Notes: a model not told the origin generated them from the sequence alone. A stretch of 64,000 bases of DNA from Sorangium cellulosum (GCF_002950945.1 NZ_CP012673.1:12081501-12145500); one strand, 5' to 3'; numbered from the stretch's first letter, positions 8,823 to 20,077 are shown. A program made the numbers and translations.

Positions 8823-11603
8823 TCAGTCCGTCGCGCGCGGCCCGCGCGCGGGCCCGGCCGCGAGCGCCGCCTGCGCGGCCGCGAGGCGCGCCACGGGCAC
8901 GCGGAACGGCGAGCAGGAGACGTAATCGAGCCCGGCCCGCTCGAAGAACGCGATCGAGCCCGGATCGCCGCCGTGCTCGCCGCAGACGCCGAGCTTCAGC
9001 CCGGGCCGCGCCGCGCGCCCCCGGTCCCGCCCCATCTCCACGAGCGCCCCGACGCCGGGCACGTCCAGCGACTGGAACGGATCCTTCGCGAACACGCCGG
9101 CCTCGACGTACGCGCCGAGGAACCGGCCCGCGTCGTCGCGCGAGATGCCGAGCGCCGTCTGCGTGAGATCGTTCGTGCCGAAGCTGAAGAACTCGGCCTC
9201 TTCCGCCAGCTCGCCGGCCACGATCGCCGCGCGCGGCAGCTCGATCATCGTCCCGAACCGGAACTCGACCCTCCGCCCCTTCTCGGCGAACACCCGCTCC
9301 GCCACCCCGGAGACGAGCGCCCTCGTGATCGCGAGCTCGCGCCGCGTCATGCTGAGCGGGATCATGATCTCGGGCTCGACCTCGATGCCCGCCGCCGCCG
9401 CCTCGCACGCCGCCTCGAAGAGGGCGCGCGCCTGCATCTCGTAGATCTCCGGGGAGGTGATCGCCAGCCGGCAGCCCCGGTGGCCGAGCATCGGATTGTA
9501 CTCGGCGAGCTCCTCGTTCCTGCGCTCGAGGTCCCGCCGGCTGACGCCCATCGCCTTCGCGAGCTGCTCGAGCTGCGCCGGGTTCTCCGGCAGGAACTCG
9601 TGCAGCGGCGGATCGAGCAGCCGGATCGTCACGGGCAGGCCGGCCATCTCCCGGAAGACACCCAGGAAATCGTCGCGCTGGAACGGGAGCAGCTTCGCGA
9701 GGGCGCGCCGCCGCCCCTCGTCGTCGCCGCGCGCGAGGATCATCTCGCGCATCGCCCCGATGCGCTCCTCGTCGAAGAACATGTGCTCGGTGCGGCAGAG
9801 CCCGATGCCCTCCGCGCCGAAGTTGCGCGCCGTCCTCGCGTCGTGCGGCGTGTCGGCGTTCGCCCGCACCCGCAGGCGCCGGACCGCGTCGGCCCACGCC
9901 ATGAGCTCGCCGAACGCGCCGCTCAGCGCCGCCGGCACGGTCGGCACCGCCCCGAGGTAGACCGCGCCGGCGCCGCCGTCGAGCGTGATCAGATCGCCGC
10001 CCTTCACCGCGATCGTGCCGGTCGCGTGGCCGTGATCGTCGTAGAGCGTCACCGCCATCTGGTCGCGGCTCACGCTGATCGCCGAGCAGCCCGCGACGCA
10101 GCTCTTGCCCATCCCCCGCGCCACAACGGCCGCGTGGCTGGTCATGCCGCCGCGCGCCGTCAGGACGCCGCGCGCCGCCTTCATGCCGTGGATGTCCTCC
10201 GGCGACGTCTCGGCGCGCACCAGGATCACCGCCTTGCCCTGGCCGGCGCGCCGCTCCGCCTCGTCGGCGGTGAACACCACCTGTCCCGTCACCGCCCCGG
10301 GGCTCGCCGGCAGGCCCCGCGCGAGCAGCCGCTTCGGCGCGCTCGGGTCGATGCTCGGGTGGAGCAGCTGATCGATCGCGCCCGGATCCACCCGCAAGAT
10401 CGCCTCGCGCTGGCTGATCAGGCCCTCTTTGGCCATCTCGACCGCGATGCGCACCGCCGCCCCGCCCGTGCGCTTGCCGGTGCGACACTGGAGCAGAAAC
10501 AGCCTGTTCTCCTGGATCGTGAACTCGAGGTCTTGCATGTCGCGGAAGTGCCGCTCGAGCTTCTGCTGCACCTCGACGAGCTCCGCGTAGGCGCCCGGCA
10601 TCCGCGCCTCGAGCGAGCTCGCGTCGTCCACGCCCCCCGTCTCGTCCAGGCCGCCCCTGCCGGACCTCGACAGCGGGTGCGGCGTGCGCACCCCGGCCAC
10701 CACGTCCTCGCCCTGCGCGTTCGGCAGCCACTCGCCGAAGAAGCGCCGCTCCCCGGTCGAGGGGTCGCGCGTGAAGGCCACGCCCGTGCCCGAGTCGTCG
10801 CCCAGGTTGCCGAACACCATCGCCTGGACGTTGCACGCCGTCCCCCAGGCCTCCGGGATATCGTGCATCCGCCGGTACACCTTCGCGCGCTGGTTGTTCC
10901 AGCTGTCGAATACGGCCCGGATCGCGCCCCGGAGCTGGGCGTACGGGTCCTCGGGGAACGGCTGCCCCGTCGCCTCGAGGACGATCTCCTTCTGCCGCGC
11001 GACCAGCGCCGCGAGCGAGCCCGCATCGAGCATCGAATCGGGCACCTTGCGCTCGAGCTCCGCGGCGTTCAGGCGCGTCGTGTCGACGCCGAGCCTCGCC
11101 GCGGCCTGCGCGCGCGCGCGGCCGAGCGCCTCGTCGAACCGCGCCCGGGGCACGCCGAGCACGATATCCGCATAGGCCAGGATGAACCGGCGATACACGT
11201 CCAGCGCGAACCGCTCGCTGCCCGTGCGCCGCGCGAGCCCCCGCGCGATCTCGTCGTTCAGGCCGAGGTTCAGGATGGTATCCATCATCCCCGGCATCGA
11301 CGCGCGCGCGCCCGAGCGCACCGACACGAGCAGCGGCGCCTCCGGGCTCCCGAGCTCCAGATCGAGCAGCGACTCCAGCCGGCGGATCCCCGCCCGGATC
11401 TCCTCCTCGACGCCGGCGGGCAGCGCCTTGCGCGCGGCGTAATAGGCATTGCACACCTCGGTCGTGATCGTGAAGCCCGGCGGGACCGGGATGCCGAGGC
11501 GCGTCATCTCCGCGAGCCCTGCCCCCTTGCCCCCGAGCAGATCTTTCTGCTGTGCGTCCCCGTCTGCCTGCCCCGCCCCGAAGAAATAAACCGCTTTCGC
11601 CAT
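8823..11603 (-). CDS. ppdK: Pyruvate, phosphate dikinase
   Basis: 926 residues. This enzyme interconverts pyruvate + ATP + phosphate with phosphoenolpyruvate + AMP + pyrophosphate in the cytosol. All regions are present in order: the ATP-grasp nucleotide domain (FFGAGQADGDAQQKDLLGGKGAG onward in shorter pieces such as LLGGKGAGLAEM), SVRSGARASMPGMMDT, the phosphohistidine domain with GGMTSHAAVVARGMGK (His490) and the TIM-barrel end with CRTEHMFF and GVCGEHGG, which contains the catalytic Cys. The length is slightly above the usual 870-910. The start ATG at 11601-11603 gives MAKAVYFFGAG. It is divergent from the FKBP gene, with 141 bases between them. Confidence 0.96.
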   Translation of the reverse strand: MAKAVYFFGAGQADGDAQQKDLLGGKGAGLAEMTRLGIPVPPGFTITTEVCNAYYAARKALPAGVEEEIRAGIRRLESLLDLELGSPEAPLLVSVRSGARASMPGMMDTILNLGLNDEIARGLARRTGSERFALDVYRRFILAYADIVLGVPRARFDEALGRARAQAAARLGVDTTRLNAAELERKVPDSMLDAGSLAALVARQKEIVLEATGQPFPEDPYAQLRGAIRAVFDSWNNQRAKVYRRMHDIPEAWGTACNVQAMVFGNLGDDSGTGVAFTRDPSTGERRFFGEWLPNAQGEDVVAGVRTPHPLSRSGRGGLDETGGVDDASSLEARMPGAYAELVEVQQKLERHFRDMQDLEFTIQENRLFLLQCRTGKRTGGAAVRIAVEMAKEGLISQREAILRVDPGAIDQLLHPSIDPSAPKRLLARGLPASPGAVTGQVVFTADEAERRAGQGKAVILVRAETSPEDIHGMKAARGVLTARGGMTSHAAVVARGMGKSCVAGCSAISVSRDQMAVTLYDDHGHATGTIAVKGGDLITLDGGAGAVYLGAVPTVPAALSGAFGELMAWADAVRRLRVRANADTPHDARTARNFGAEGIGLCRTEHMFFDEERIGAMREMILARGDDEGRRRALAKLLPFQRDDFLGVFREMAGLPVTIRLLDPPLHEFLPENPAQLEQLAKAMGVSRRDLERRNEELAEYNPMLGHRGCRLAITSPEIYEMQARALFEAACEAAAAGIEVEPEIMIPLSMTRRELAITRALVSGVAERVFAEKGRRVEFRFGTMIELPRAAIVAGELAEEAEFFSFGTNDLTQTALGISRDDAGRFLGAYVEAGVFAKDPFQSLDVPGVGALVEMGRDRGRAARPGLKLGVCGEHGGDPGSIAFFERAGLDYVSCSPFRVPVARLAAAQAALAAGPARGPRATD

Positions 11604-11744
11604 GGCGGGCGAACGCTAGATCGTCCAGGGAGGCAGGTCGAGGGCCCTCGCCGGCAGCGCCGAGGACGGCCGCTCGGGGTTCCGCGATGACGGACGCGCC
11701 CGGCAGATCGGCACAAAGTACCGGCTCGCGGCGGCGAACGAGGT

Positions 11745-12692
11745 ATGAAACGGCGCATGAAACGTTGTGCCGCTCTCTTTGTTGTGATGTTCGCCGTCCC
11801 CCTCGCCGCGTGCGACCAGAAGCCAAACCCGCAGCCGGTCGCCGAGTCCCCGCCGCCCGCGGCCAGCGCGCCGGCCGCGCCCACCGCCGCCGTGCCCACG
11901 CCCACCGCGCCCGCGCAGCCCGCAGAGCCTGCCGGCTTGCCCGCGCCGCCGGACGTCGCCGCGCCGCCCGCCGACGCGGAGAAGACCGCCTCCGGGCTCG
12001 CGTTCAAGGTGCTCACGCCCGGCAAGGACAAGGCGCACCCCGGCCCCGACGACAAGGTGACGGTCCACTACACGGGGTGGACGACCGACGGGAAGATGTT
12101 CGACAGCTCCATCATTCGCAACGAGCCGGCCAGCTTCCCGGTCGGCGGCGTCATCAAGGGGTGGACGGAGGCGCTCCAGCTCATGAGCAAGGGCGAGAAG
12201 CGCCGTCTCTGGATCCCCGGGGACCTCGCCTACGGCGAGAAACCCACGCGCCCCGGCGCCCCGGCCGGCATGCTCGTGTTCGACGTCGAGCTGCTCGATT
12301 TCGCGGCCGCCCCCAAGCCGCCGCCCGTGCCGAAGGACGTGAAGGCGGCGCCGAAGACCGCGAAGAAGACCACGTCCGGGCTCGCCTACCAGGTCCTCCA
12401 GAAGGGCACGGGCACCGAGCACCCCAAGCCGACGAGCCGCGTCACCGTGCACTACACGGGCTGGACGACCGACGGGAAGATGTTCGACAGCTCCATTGTG
12501 CGCGACGAGCCGGCCACCTTCCCGCTCGGCGGCGTGATCAAGGGGTGGACCGAGGGCGTACAGCTGATGGTGAAAGGCGAGAAAGCGCGATTCTGGATCC
12601 CCGCCGAGCTCGCGTACGGCGAAAAGCCGACGCGCCCCGGCGCCCCCGCCGGCCTGCTCGTGTTCGACATCGAGCTCATCGACTTTCGTTGA
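11745..12692 (+). CDS. Lipoprotein with two FKBP-type peptidyl-prolyl isomerase domains
   Basis: The N-terminus MKRRMKRCAALFVVMFAVP ends in lipobox LAAC, followed by a Pro/Ala linker to about residue 75. Two FKBP domains follow, at roughly 80-185 and 205-315. Each has the FKBP core VTVHYTGWTTDGKMFDSS, GGVIKGWTE, KGEK and LAYGEKPTRPGAPAG. FKBPs catalyse cis-trans isomerisation of Xaa-Pro bonds, here probably in the cell envelope. The two domains are unusually alike, with several identical stretches of 15 or more residues, so they probably arose by internal duplication. Two ATGs (11745 and 11757) are possible starts. The GAGG at about 11740-11743 lies only one base before the first, so the second cannot be ruled out. 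Confidence 0.93.
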   Translation: MKRRMKRCAALFVVMFAVPLAACDQKPNPQPVAESPPPAASAPAAPTAAVPTPTAPAQPAEPAGLPAPPDVAAPPADAEKTASGLAFKVLTPGKDKAHPGPDDKVTVHYTGWTTDGKMFDSSIIRNEPASFPVGGVIKGWTEALQLMSKGEKRRLWIPGDLAYGEKPTRPGAPAGMLVFDVELLDFAAAPKPPPVPKDVKAAPKTAKKTTSGLAYQVLQKGTGTEHPKPTSRVTVHYTGWTTDGKMFDSSIVRDEPATFPLGGVIKGWTEGVQLMVKGEKARFWIPAELAYGEKPTRPGAPAGLLVFDIELIDFR

Positions 12693-12758
12693 TCGGCCTT
12701 CCGGCGCTGGACATCCGGCCGCCCGCCTGGCTACATGGAGGACCGCGAGCGGCCAGGC

Positions 12759-13988
12759 ATGCTGACATCCATTCGACTCAAGAACTTCAAGAGCTTCGCC
12801 GATGAAACGGTGGAGCTCTCCCCCCTCACGCTGCTGCTCGGGGCCAACGGCTCCGGGAAGAGCAATTTCCTCGACGCCCTGCGATTCCTGCAGGGCGTCG
12901 GGCTGGATCTCCCCATCTGCGACATCTTCCGCGGCCGCGTCGACGGGCGGCGCGAGGTCTGGCCGGGCCTGCGCGGCGGCACGCAGGGGGCCACGTACAG
13001 GGGCGCGAAGTCCTTCACCATCGAGAGCCGATGGGCGCTCGGGAAGGACGAGCTCACACACAAGATCACGTGTCAGGTCGAGCCCGACGTGATCGTGGAG
13101 CACGAGTCGCTGGAGGCGAAGGTGGCAGGCGCGCCGCTCTTCGACACCCCCACCTCCGCGCTGAAGGGCCTCGAGGGGTTCGCCTCGGGCGGCGTGATGA
13201 AGGCGTCATCCAAGAAGAGCCGCAGCATGAGGGCGGCGTCCCCGGACAGGAACCCCGCGCGGCGCAGCCTGCTCGGCCAGATCGAGCACCACCGCGGGCG
13301 CGCCGACGACGTGAGCCTCGCGGACGTGATCGCGCTCTGCAATGCGCTCCAGGTCGCGATGCGGAGCACGCTGTCGCTCGACATCGATCCTTCGCGGATG
13401 AGGGGTTACGTGCCGCACGAGATCGACAGCCTCGGCGCCGGCGGACAGAACCTCTCCGCCGTGCTCCGCCGGCTCTGCGAGGAGGCCGATCACAAACACG
13501 ACGTGCTCGGCTGGATACGGGAGATCGTCGCGCCCGAGATCGACGACATCGAGTTCGCGGAGACGGGCCTAGGCGACGTGATGATGGTGCTGGTCGAGAA
13601 GGGCGGCCACCGCGTCCCCGCGCCGTGCCTCCCGGACGGCGCGCTGCGCGCGCTCGGCAAGATCGCCGGCGTGCTCACCGCGCCCGAGGGCTCGCTCCTG
13701 CTCCTCGAGGATCCCGACGCCGGCCTGCACCCCGAGCGCGCCGGCCTGCTCGCGCAGACGCTGGAGGGGGCGGCGCGGCCTCCGCTCTGCCAGATCGTGG
13801 CGACGACGCACTCGCCGTCGCTGCTCAGGGCGGTGTCGAAGCAGACCCTCAGCCGCGCGGTCGTGTTCGAGCGCGACCCCGAGACCTCGGCGACGGTGAC
13901 GCGCCGGCTCGCGGCGCTCCCGCGTTTCGAGGACATGGCAGAGCGCGATCCGGGAGAGCTCCTCTCCTCGCGGGCGCTCGCGGGATAA
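12759..13988 (+). CDS. SMC/RecF/OLD-like AAA ATPase (AAA_21 type)
   Basis: Starting at the ATG 12759 the protein begins MLTSIRLKNFKSFADETVEL, the classic N-terminal strand of RecF- and OLD-type ATPases. Walker A is GANGSGKSNFLDAL. Near the C-terminus are GSLLLLEDPDAGLHPE (signature/Walker B) and IVATTHSPSLL (the H-loop). There is no coiled-coil arm and no TOPRIM nuclease tail, so it is the stand-alone ATPase form (409 residues). Such proteins occur in DNA repair, toxin-antitoxin and phage defence settings, and no partner is visible here. An ATG at 12735 would add eight residues, but the conserved fold starts at 12759. Confidence 0.85.
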   Translation: MLTSIRLKNFKSFADETVELSPLTLLLGANGSGKSNFLDALRFLQGVGLDLPICDIFRGRVDGRREVWPGLRGGTQGATYRGAKSFTIESRWALGKDELTHKITCQVEPDVIVEHESLEAKVAGAPLFDTPTSALKGLEGFASGGVMKASSKKSRSMRAASPDRNPARRSLLGQIEHHRGRADDVSLADVIALCNALQVAMRSTLSLDIDPSRMRGYVPHEIDSLGAGGQNLSAVLRRLCEEADHKHDVLGWIREIVAPEIDDIEFAETGLGDVMMVLVEKGGHRVPAPCLPDGALRALGKIAGVLTAPEGSLLLLEDPDAGLHPERAGLLAQTLEGAARPPLCQIVATTHSPSLLRAVSKQTLSRAVVFERDPETSATVTRRLAALPRFEDMAERDPGELLSSRALAG

Positions 13989-14182
13989 AGCGGGCGGGCG
14001 GCGCGCCCCCGCGCTGCCCGCCATTGCAGCGCCACCATTTCATTCCAGCGTTATCACTGCTCCGGGGATCGAGGATCCACCGACCGCACGAATTGCGTTG
14101 TGCTGTCGCACCACGCCTCCTACTGTGCCCCCACAGTCGCTCACGCGGCGGACGCCGCGTGACCCAACAGCGGAGAGGTCCT

Positions 14183-14827
14183 TTGATCCACCTTCAAGCT
14201 CCACGGCGATGGATTCTGTGTCTTGCTCTCGGCCTCTCGGCGGCGGCCGCCTGCTCCGATGACGACCCCGGCGACACCGGCGGGACCAGCACGGGGACCG
14301 GCACCGGCACGGGGACCGGCACCGGCACCGGCGGCGGCTCCACGACCACGACCAGCGGCACGGGCACCCCGGGCGACGGCGGCGGCGGCAGCGCCCCAGG
14401 CGACGGCGGCGGCGGCAGCGCCCCGGGCGACGGCGGCGGCGGCAGCGCCCCGGGCGACGGCGGCGGCGGCAGCGCCCCCAGCGATCCCGCCTGCGGGTCG
14501 GACACCGCGTCGTTCGCCGACGTGCAGGCCATCCTGACGCGGTCCTGCGCCACGCAGAACTGCCACGGCGGCACCGGCATGCCGGCCGCCCAGCTCGACC
14601 TCCGCGCGGCCGCGGCCGCCGGCGAGCTCGTCGAGCAGGACAGCACCACCTGCCGCGAGCGGGTGCTCGTCGTGCCGGGCATGCCGAGCCAGAGCTACCT
14701 CATCAACAAGCTGACGGACGAGGACATCTGCGATCGCACCGGCAGGATGCCCCCGGGCGGCCCGCTGCCCGAGGCCGACATCAAGAAGTTCAACGACTGG
14801 ATCTGCGCCGGCGCGCCCACGAACTGA
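14183..14827 (+). CDS. Lipoprotein with low-complexity linker and C-terminal cytochrome-like domain
   Basis: The start is a TTG at 14183 preceded by GGAGAGG at 14172-14178. The product, 214 residues, has a signal peptide ending at AAAAC, then a Gly/Ser/Thr linker (TGTGTG, then PGDGGGGSA repeated) and a compact C-terminal domain. SFADVQAILTRSCATQNCHGG looks like the start of a haem c domain with an expanded Cx4CH motif, and PGMPSQSYLINKLT and GRMPPGG resemble the region that supplies the axial Met in planctomycete-type cytochromes. If a haem is attached, it would act in envelope electron transfer. The Cys-Cys spacing is not the standard CxxCH, so haem attachment is an inference. It converges with the next gene, with two bases between stop codons. 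Confidence 0.7.
   Translation: MIHLQAPRRWILCLALGLSAAAACSDDDPGDTGGTSTGTGTGTGTGTGTGGGSTTTTSGTGTPGDGGGGSAPGDGGGGSAPGDGGGGSAPGDGGGGSAPSDPACGSDTASFADVQAILTRSCATQNCHGGTGMPAAQLDLRAAAAAGELVEQDSTTCRERVLVVPGMPSQSYLINKLTDEDICDRTGRMPPGGPLPEADIKKFNDWICAGAPTN
14385..14480. repeat. 27-base tandem repeats encoding PGDGGGGSA
   Basis: Four near-identical copies of a 27-base unit encode the nine-residue spacer of the lipoprotein gene. The copies are almost perfect, which marks a recent or actively slipping array and a length-variable linker. Confidence 0.85.
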
Positions 14828-14829
14828 GC

Positions 14830-15495
14830 TCAATACACCTTGCAGCGCGCCCCGCCGGGCGCGCGCGCATAGGGCACCTTCGACGTCTTCCCCTTCACGT
14901 AGATCGCCCCGCCCGGGGCCGGCCTCGGGATGACCGCGCCGGTCGCGAGCGGCCGGCCCGGCGGCAGGTCCTCGACCTCGACCACGATGTCGTTCCCTTC
15001 CTGATCGACCGCCGAGATCGAGGGCCGCCGCTCCGCCTCGTCCGCAGCGCCGCCCGGGCAGGGCACCCCGCGCGCGCTCAGGGCGATCGCGAGCGTGCCG
15101 CCCCCGACGTCGGGAGCGCCGGCCGCCCACTGGAACCTGGGATCACGCGCCTCCCCCACCTCCACGGCCAGGCAGCTGCAGCGCTCCTTCGGCGCGGCGG
15201 CGCGCGCGAGCCCGAGGTCGTGCCGCACCCCGACCCAGGAGCGCACCTGCTCCTCTGGCACCACGGGCGCGCCGTCGAAATCGTCGGGCGTCGAGATCGG
15301 CCTGCGCGCCGCCATCGGCTTCGCGCCTTCCTGCTCGTCCTTCTCCGGCGCGGCGGGATCGACGGTGCCTCCCGCCCAGAACTCGGCCGCGCCCGCGTGC
15401 TGGTTGCCGCCGCAGGCGAGGAGGGCGACGCCGGAGAGGAGCGCAGCGAGACGTGTGATGAGGCCGGAAGGGAGCATACGGCGCGATCTTCGCAC
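14830..15495 (-). CDS. Lipoprotein of unknown function
   Basis: The N-terminus MRRSRRMLPSGLITRL is followed by a hydrophobic stretch ending in lipobox LLAC, then GGNQHAGAAEFW. The mature part has an acidic segment, a CSCL pair and mixed beta-strand-like sequence ending GGARCKVY. I recognise no domain. The GTG at 15495 gives a basic N-terminus that suits a signal peptide. An internal ATG at 15477 is an alternative and would drop six residues. It converges with the cytochrome-like gene. Confidence 0.65.
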   Translation of the reverse strand: MRRSRRMLPSGLITRLAALLSGVALLACGGNQHAGAAEFWAGGTVDPAAPEKDEQEGAKPMAARRPISTPDDFDGAPVVPEEQVRSWVGVRHDLGLARAAAPKERCSCLAVEVGEARDPRFQWAAGAPDVGGGTLAIALSARGVPCPGGAADEAERRPSISAVDQEGNDIVVEVEDLPPGRPLATGAVIPRPAPGGAIYVKGKTSKVPYARAPGGARCKVY

Positions 15496-15660
15496 CGGCG
15501 CCGGCAGCGGCCAAGGTTTGTGCTGTGACGAGGGGAGTCGCCCCGCGCGCGGGCCGGGCTTCGGCCCGCGCGGCGGCGGAGCTACACGCGCGGCGGCGCG
15601 GCGTCAGGCGTCACGCGCGCGGCGTAGAAGACGACGCCCGGCGCGCCGCGCGACCAGCCT

Positions 15661-17406
15661 TCACTTCGGCTTGATCTCGGTGAGGACGATGAGGTAGTCC
15701 GGCGGGTTGTTCGGCGACAGCTTGGCGTACGGGTTCTCCTTGTTGGGCCACCCGACGAAGCGCTTCGTGCTGTACTCGCCCCAGGAGGGGTTCTTGAACA
15801 GCGGGATCACCGGCACCTTCTCGACGAAGATCGTCTGGAGCTCGTCGATGATGCGCTTCTGCTCCGCCGGATCCGTCGCGGACTGGAACTGCTTGAAGAG
15901 CGGCTCGGCCTCCTTGGCGCCGAAGCGGTGCCAGTTGCGCGCGGTGACCTCGCCGACCGGCTTCACGAACTCCGGGGACATGAGATCGCGGTAGAAGTTG
16001 AACGGCGTGGGCTCGGTGTTCGTCCAGCCCATCGACATGTCGAACGTGCCCTTCTGGAGCGCCTCGAAGAACGCGCTGAAGTCGTACGTCTTCAGCGTGG
16101 CCTCGATGCCGACGGCCTTCAGGTTCTGCGTGGTGATCTGGACCGCGCGCACCCAGTCGGACCAGCCGGTCACGACGTTGATGTCGAACTTCAGCGGCTT
16201 GCCGTCCTTCGCCCGGATCCCATCCGAGCCCTTGGCGTAGCCGGCCTCGTCGAGCAGCGCGTTCGCCTTGGCCACGTCGAAGGTGGTCCAGTCGCCCGCC
16301 GCCGCCGCCTTCTCGTTGCGCCAGCGCGCGTACGCGTCGTCGAGGCCCGTCGCGTCCGCGCCGACCGTGTAGCCGTTGACCGCGATCTTCGCGATCTGGG
16401 CCCGGTCGATGGCCATGCTGATGGCCTTGCGCACCTTGATGTCGTCGAACGGCTTCTTCGTCGCGTTCGGGTAGAGCGTCACGGTGCCGCCGACGAGCGG
16501 GAACCAGTAATGGTTGTTCTGCGGGTCCTTGCTGACGTAGGTCTTGTCGATGTCGGGGACGAAGTTGCCGGCCCAGTCGACCTCGCCGTTGATGAGCGCC
16601 AGGTTCGCCTGGTCGTTGCCCGGGTACGCCGGGAAGCGGAGCCCGTCGACCGCCGGCTTGCCCTTCTGCCAGTAGTGCGGGTTCTTGTGGAGCTCGTACA
16701 CCTGGTTCTGGAAGACCTTCACCTCGGTGAAGGGCCCCGTCGCGACCGGGTTCTCGTTCGTGAACGTGACCGGGTCGGCGACGTCCTTCCACTTGTGCTC
16801 CGGCACGATCGGCTGGTGGCCGATGTAGCTGAGCCCGGGGACGAAGGGCTCCTTGAGGACGAACTCGACCGTGGTGTCGTTCTTGGCCTCGACCGACTCG
16901 ACGATCTTCCACACGCCGGTGAGGTCGGTCGCGGGGAACTTCTTGAGGAGCCCGAACGTGAACGCGACGTCCTTCGCCGAGAAGGGCTGTCCGTCAGACC
17001 ACTTGACCTCGGTCCGGGTCGTGAAGGTGAGCTTCTTGTTGCCGTCGCTCCACTCGTACTTCGTCGCGAGCCAGGGCTGGAACTCGCCCTTCATCGTGTT
17101 GTACACGATCATCGGCTCGTAGATGCCCGCGAGGGTGGGGAAGCGCACGCTCCCCTCGGCCAGCAGCGGGTTGAAGTTCCGCACCCAGGACGCCTGCTGC
17201 TCCCGGGAGATCGTGACCAGCTTCGCGCCGCTCTTCGCGCCGCCCTGCGGCGTGGCCCCGGCGCCCGCGCCAGGTGCGGCCGAGCCCGCCGGCGCGTCCT
17301 TGCCGGGGGCCTCGGACCCTTTGTTGTCACACGCCGCCGTGGCGCCGACGGACAAAAGGAGCGCCGACAGGCCAAAAAAGCGGCGCGACATGGATCGACT
17401 CTTCAT
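15661..17406 (-). CDS. Family 5 extracellular solute-binding protein (peptide/nickel ABC type), lipoprotein
   Basis: A 581-residue protein with a signal sequence ending in lipobox TAAC and a short Gly/Ala linker, followed by a full family 5 binding fold. Visible segments include WLATKYEWSDGNKKLTFTTR, VKWSDGQPFSAKDVAFTFG, PVATGPF, the central INGEVDWAG and the C-terminal FDMSMGWTN and DLMSPEF. These proteins capture peptides or related solutes in the periplasm and pass them to an ABC permease. No permease or ATPase gene is next to it, so the partner is elsewhere. The start is the ATG at 17406 (MKSRSMSRRFF), with a promoter-like element about 150 bases upstream. Confidence 0.92.
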   Translation of the reverse strand: MKSRSMSRRFFGLSALLLSVGATAACDNKGSEAPGKDAPAGSAAPGAGAGATPQGGAKSGAKLVTISREQQASWVRNFNPLLAEGSVRFPTLAGIYEPMIVYNTMKGEFQPWLATKYEWSDGNKKLTFTTRTEVKWSDGQPFSAKDVAFTFGLLKKFPATDLTGVWKIVESVEAKNDTTVEFVLKEPFVPGLSYIGHQPIVPEHKWKDVADPVTFTNENPVATGPFTEVKVFQNQVYELHKNPHYWQKGKPAVDGLRFPAYPGNDQANLALINGEVDWAGNFVPDIDKTYVSKDPQNNHYWFPLVGGTVTLYPNATKKPFDDIKVRKAISMAIDRAQIAKIAVNGYTVGADATGLDDAYARWRNEKAAAAGDWTTFDVAKANALLDEAGYAKGSDGIRAKDGKPLKFDINVVTGWSDWVRAVQITTQNLKAVGIEATLKTYDFSAFFEALQKGTFDMSMGWTNTEPTPFNFYRDLMSPEFVKPVGEVTARNWHRFGAKEAEPLFKQFQSATDPAEQKRIIDELQTIFVEKVPVIPLFKNPSWGEYSTKRFVGWPNKENPYAKLSPNNPPDYLIVLTEIKPK

Positions 17407-17552
17407 AAGCTTGCTCCCTCGCGGCGACCTCGGTCGCCCGCGACGATCCTCTCACTCGACCGACAGCACGCAGCGCCGCAGCGCAGCGACAACAGCAGAC
17501 CGTACGGCGGCGCCACGGCTGCGCCGCGACTGCGGCGCCCTGACGCCGGCGC

Positions 17553-17582
17553 ACTCTACCGGCCGAGGTAGAGAAGTGTCAA
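17553..17582 (-). promoter_or_regulatory. Sigma70-type promoter for the solute-binding protein gene
   Basis: On the minus strand a perfect TTGACA (17577-17582) is followed after 18 bases by TAGAGT (17553-17558), which matches four of six positions of TATAAT. It lies about 150 bases upstream of the ATG at 17406 and points towards it. A perfect -35 hexamer is rare in DNA this rich in GC. Confidence 0.5.
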
Positions 17583-17680
17583 CCTGACGAATTGAGGGGG
17601 TTCCCTGGCCCGCCGTGCGCCCCGGGACCTGAGCGGATGCGCCCGAAGCAGCGGGTGTCCCCCCGGGGGCCGCCGGGAGC

Positions 17681-19489
<1,809 letters not shown>

Positions 19490-19582
19490 GGAGCGGATTT
19501 TAGCGCGGCGCGCCCGCGGTGGCCCTCTTCAACGCGCGCTCGCCGCGCGCGCCGCGGAGATCGCCGCCGGGCGTGCGGCGCG

Positions 19583-20077
19583 TCACGGGCAGCTCGCGCG
19601 GAACGTGTCGGAGGCGACCGGCGTCGCCCCGTCCTCCAGCGAGTCCTCGATCACGCCGGTGACGCGGATCCCCTGCTCGGCGCAGAGCGCCGCCTCGGCG
19701 TCGCCCGGGAGCAGCCCGCCGCCTTCGCTCGAGTCGAAGGTGAACGCCACCCGGACGTCGCTGCCCGGGGCGACCTCGACCGGCAGCGGGGTCGTGGTCT
19801 CCGCGGGGAGCGGCGTGACGATCGAGGTCGCCTGGTCGGCGCTCGTGATCTCGAACGTCCGCACCGCAACGCGGCTTACCCCGCTGGCCCGCGCGCCGAG
19901 GTGGAGATCGAGCGTGAAGCTCACCGTGAGCTGCGTGCCGAGCGCGCTCTTCGCGACGGTCGCCGTGGGCGAGGTGATCGAGGGATCGACGAACACGGCG
20001 GCGTCGGTGTCGATGCAGCCGGCGGCGGCCGCGGCGAGCGCCGCCGGAGCGAGGAAGTGCGCAGCACGGGCCTTCAT
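19583..20077 (-). CDS. Small lipoprotein of unknown function
   Basis: The start at the ATG 20075-20077 follows a clear GGGAGAGAG ribosome-binding site. The 164-residue product has signal peptide MKARAAHFLAPAALAAAAAGC with lipobox AAGC, then a beta-rich mature part (SITSPTATVAKSALGTQ, VSFTLDLHLG, VAVRTFEIT, VRVAFTFD) and a Cys near each end of the domain. It may be a periplasmic or outer-membrane accessory protein. It lies 92 bases downstream of the OmpA/TSP3 gene on the same strand, so cotranscription is likely. I recognise no family. Confidence 0.7.
   Translation of the reverse strand: MKARAAHFLAPAALAAAAAGCIDTDAAVFVDPSITSPTATVAKSALGTQLTVSFTLDLHLGARASGVSRVAVRTFEITSADQATSIVTPLPAETTTPLPVEVAPGSDVRVAFTFDSSEGGGLLPGDAEAALCAEQGIRVTGVIEDSLEDGATPVASDTFRASCP

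Noticed and set aside
13031-14182. Possible extension of the cytochrome-like lipoprotein far upstream
   Set aside because: It overlaps the ATPase gene in a poor frame. A ribosome site and signal peptide begin at 14172-14183.
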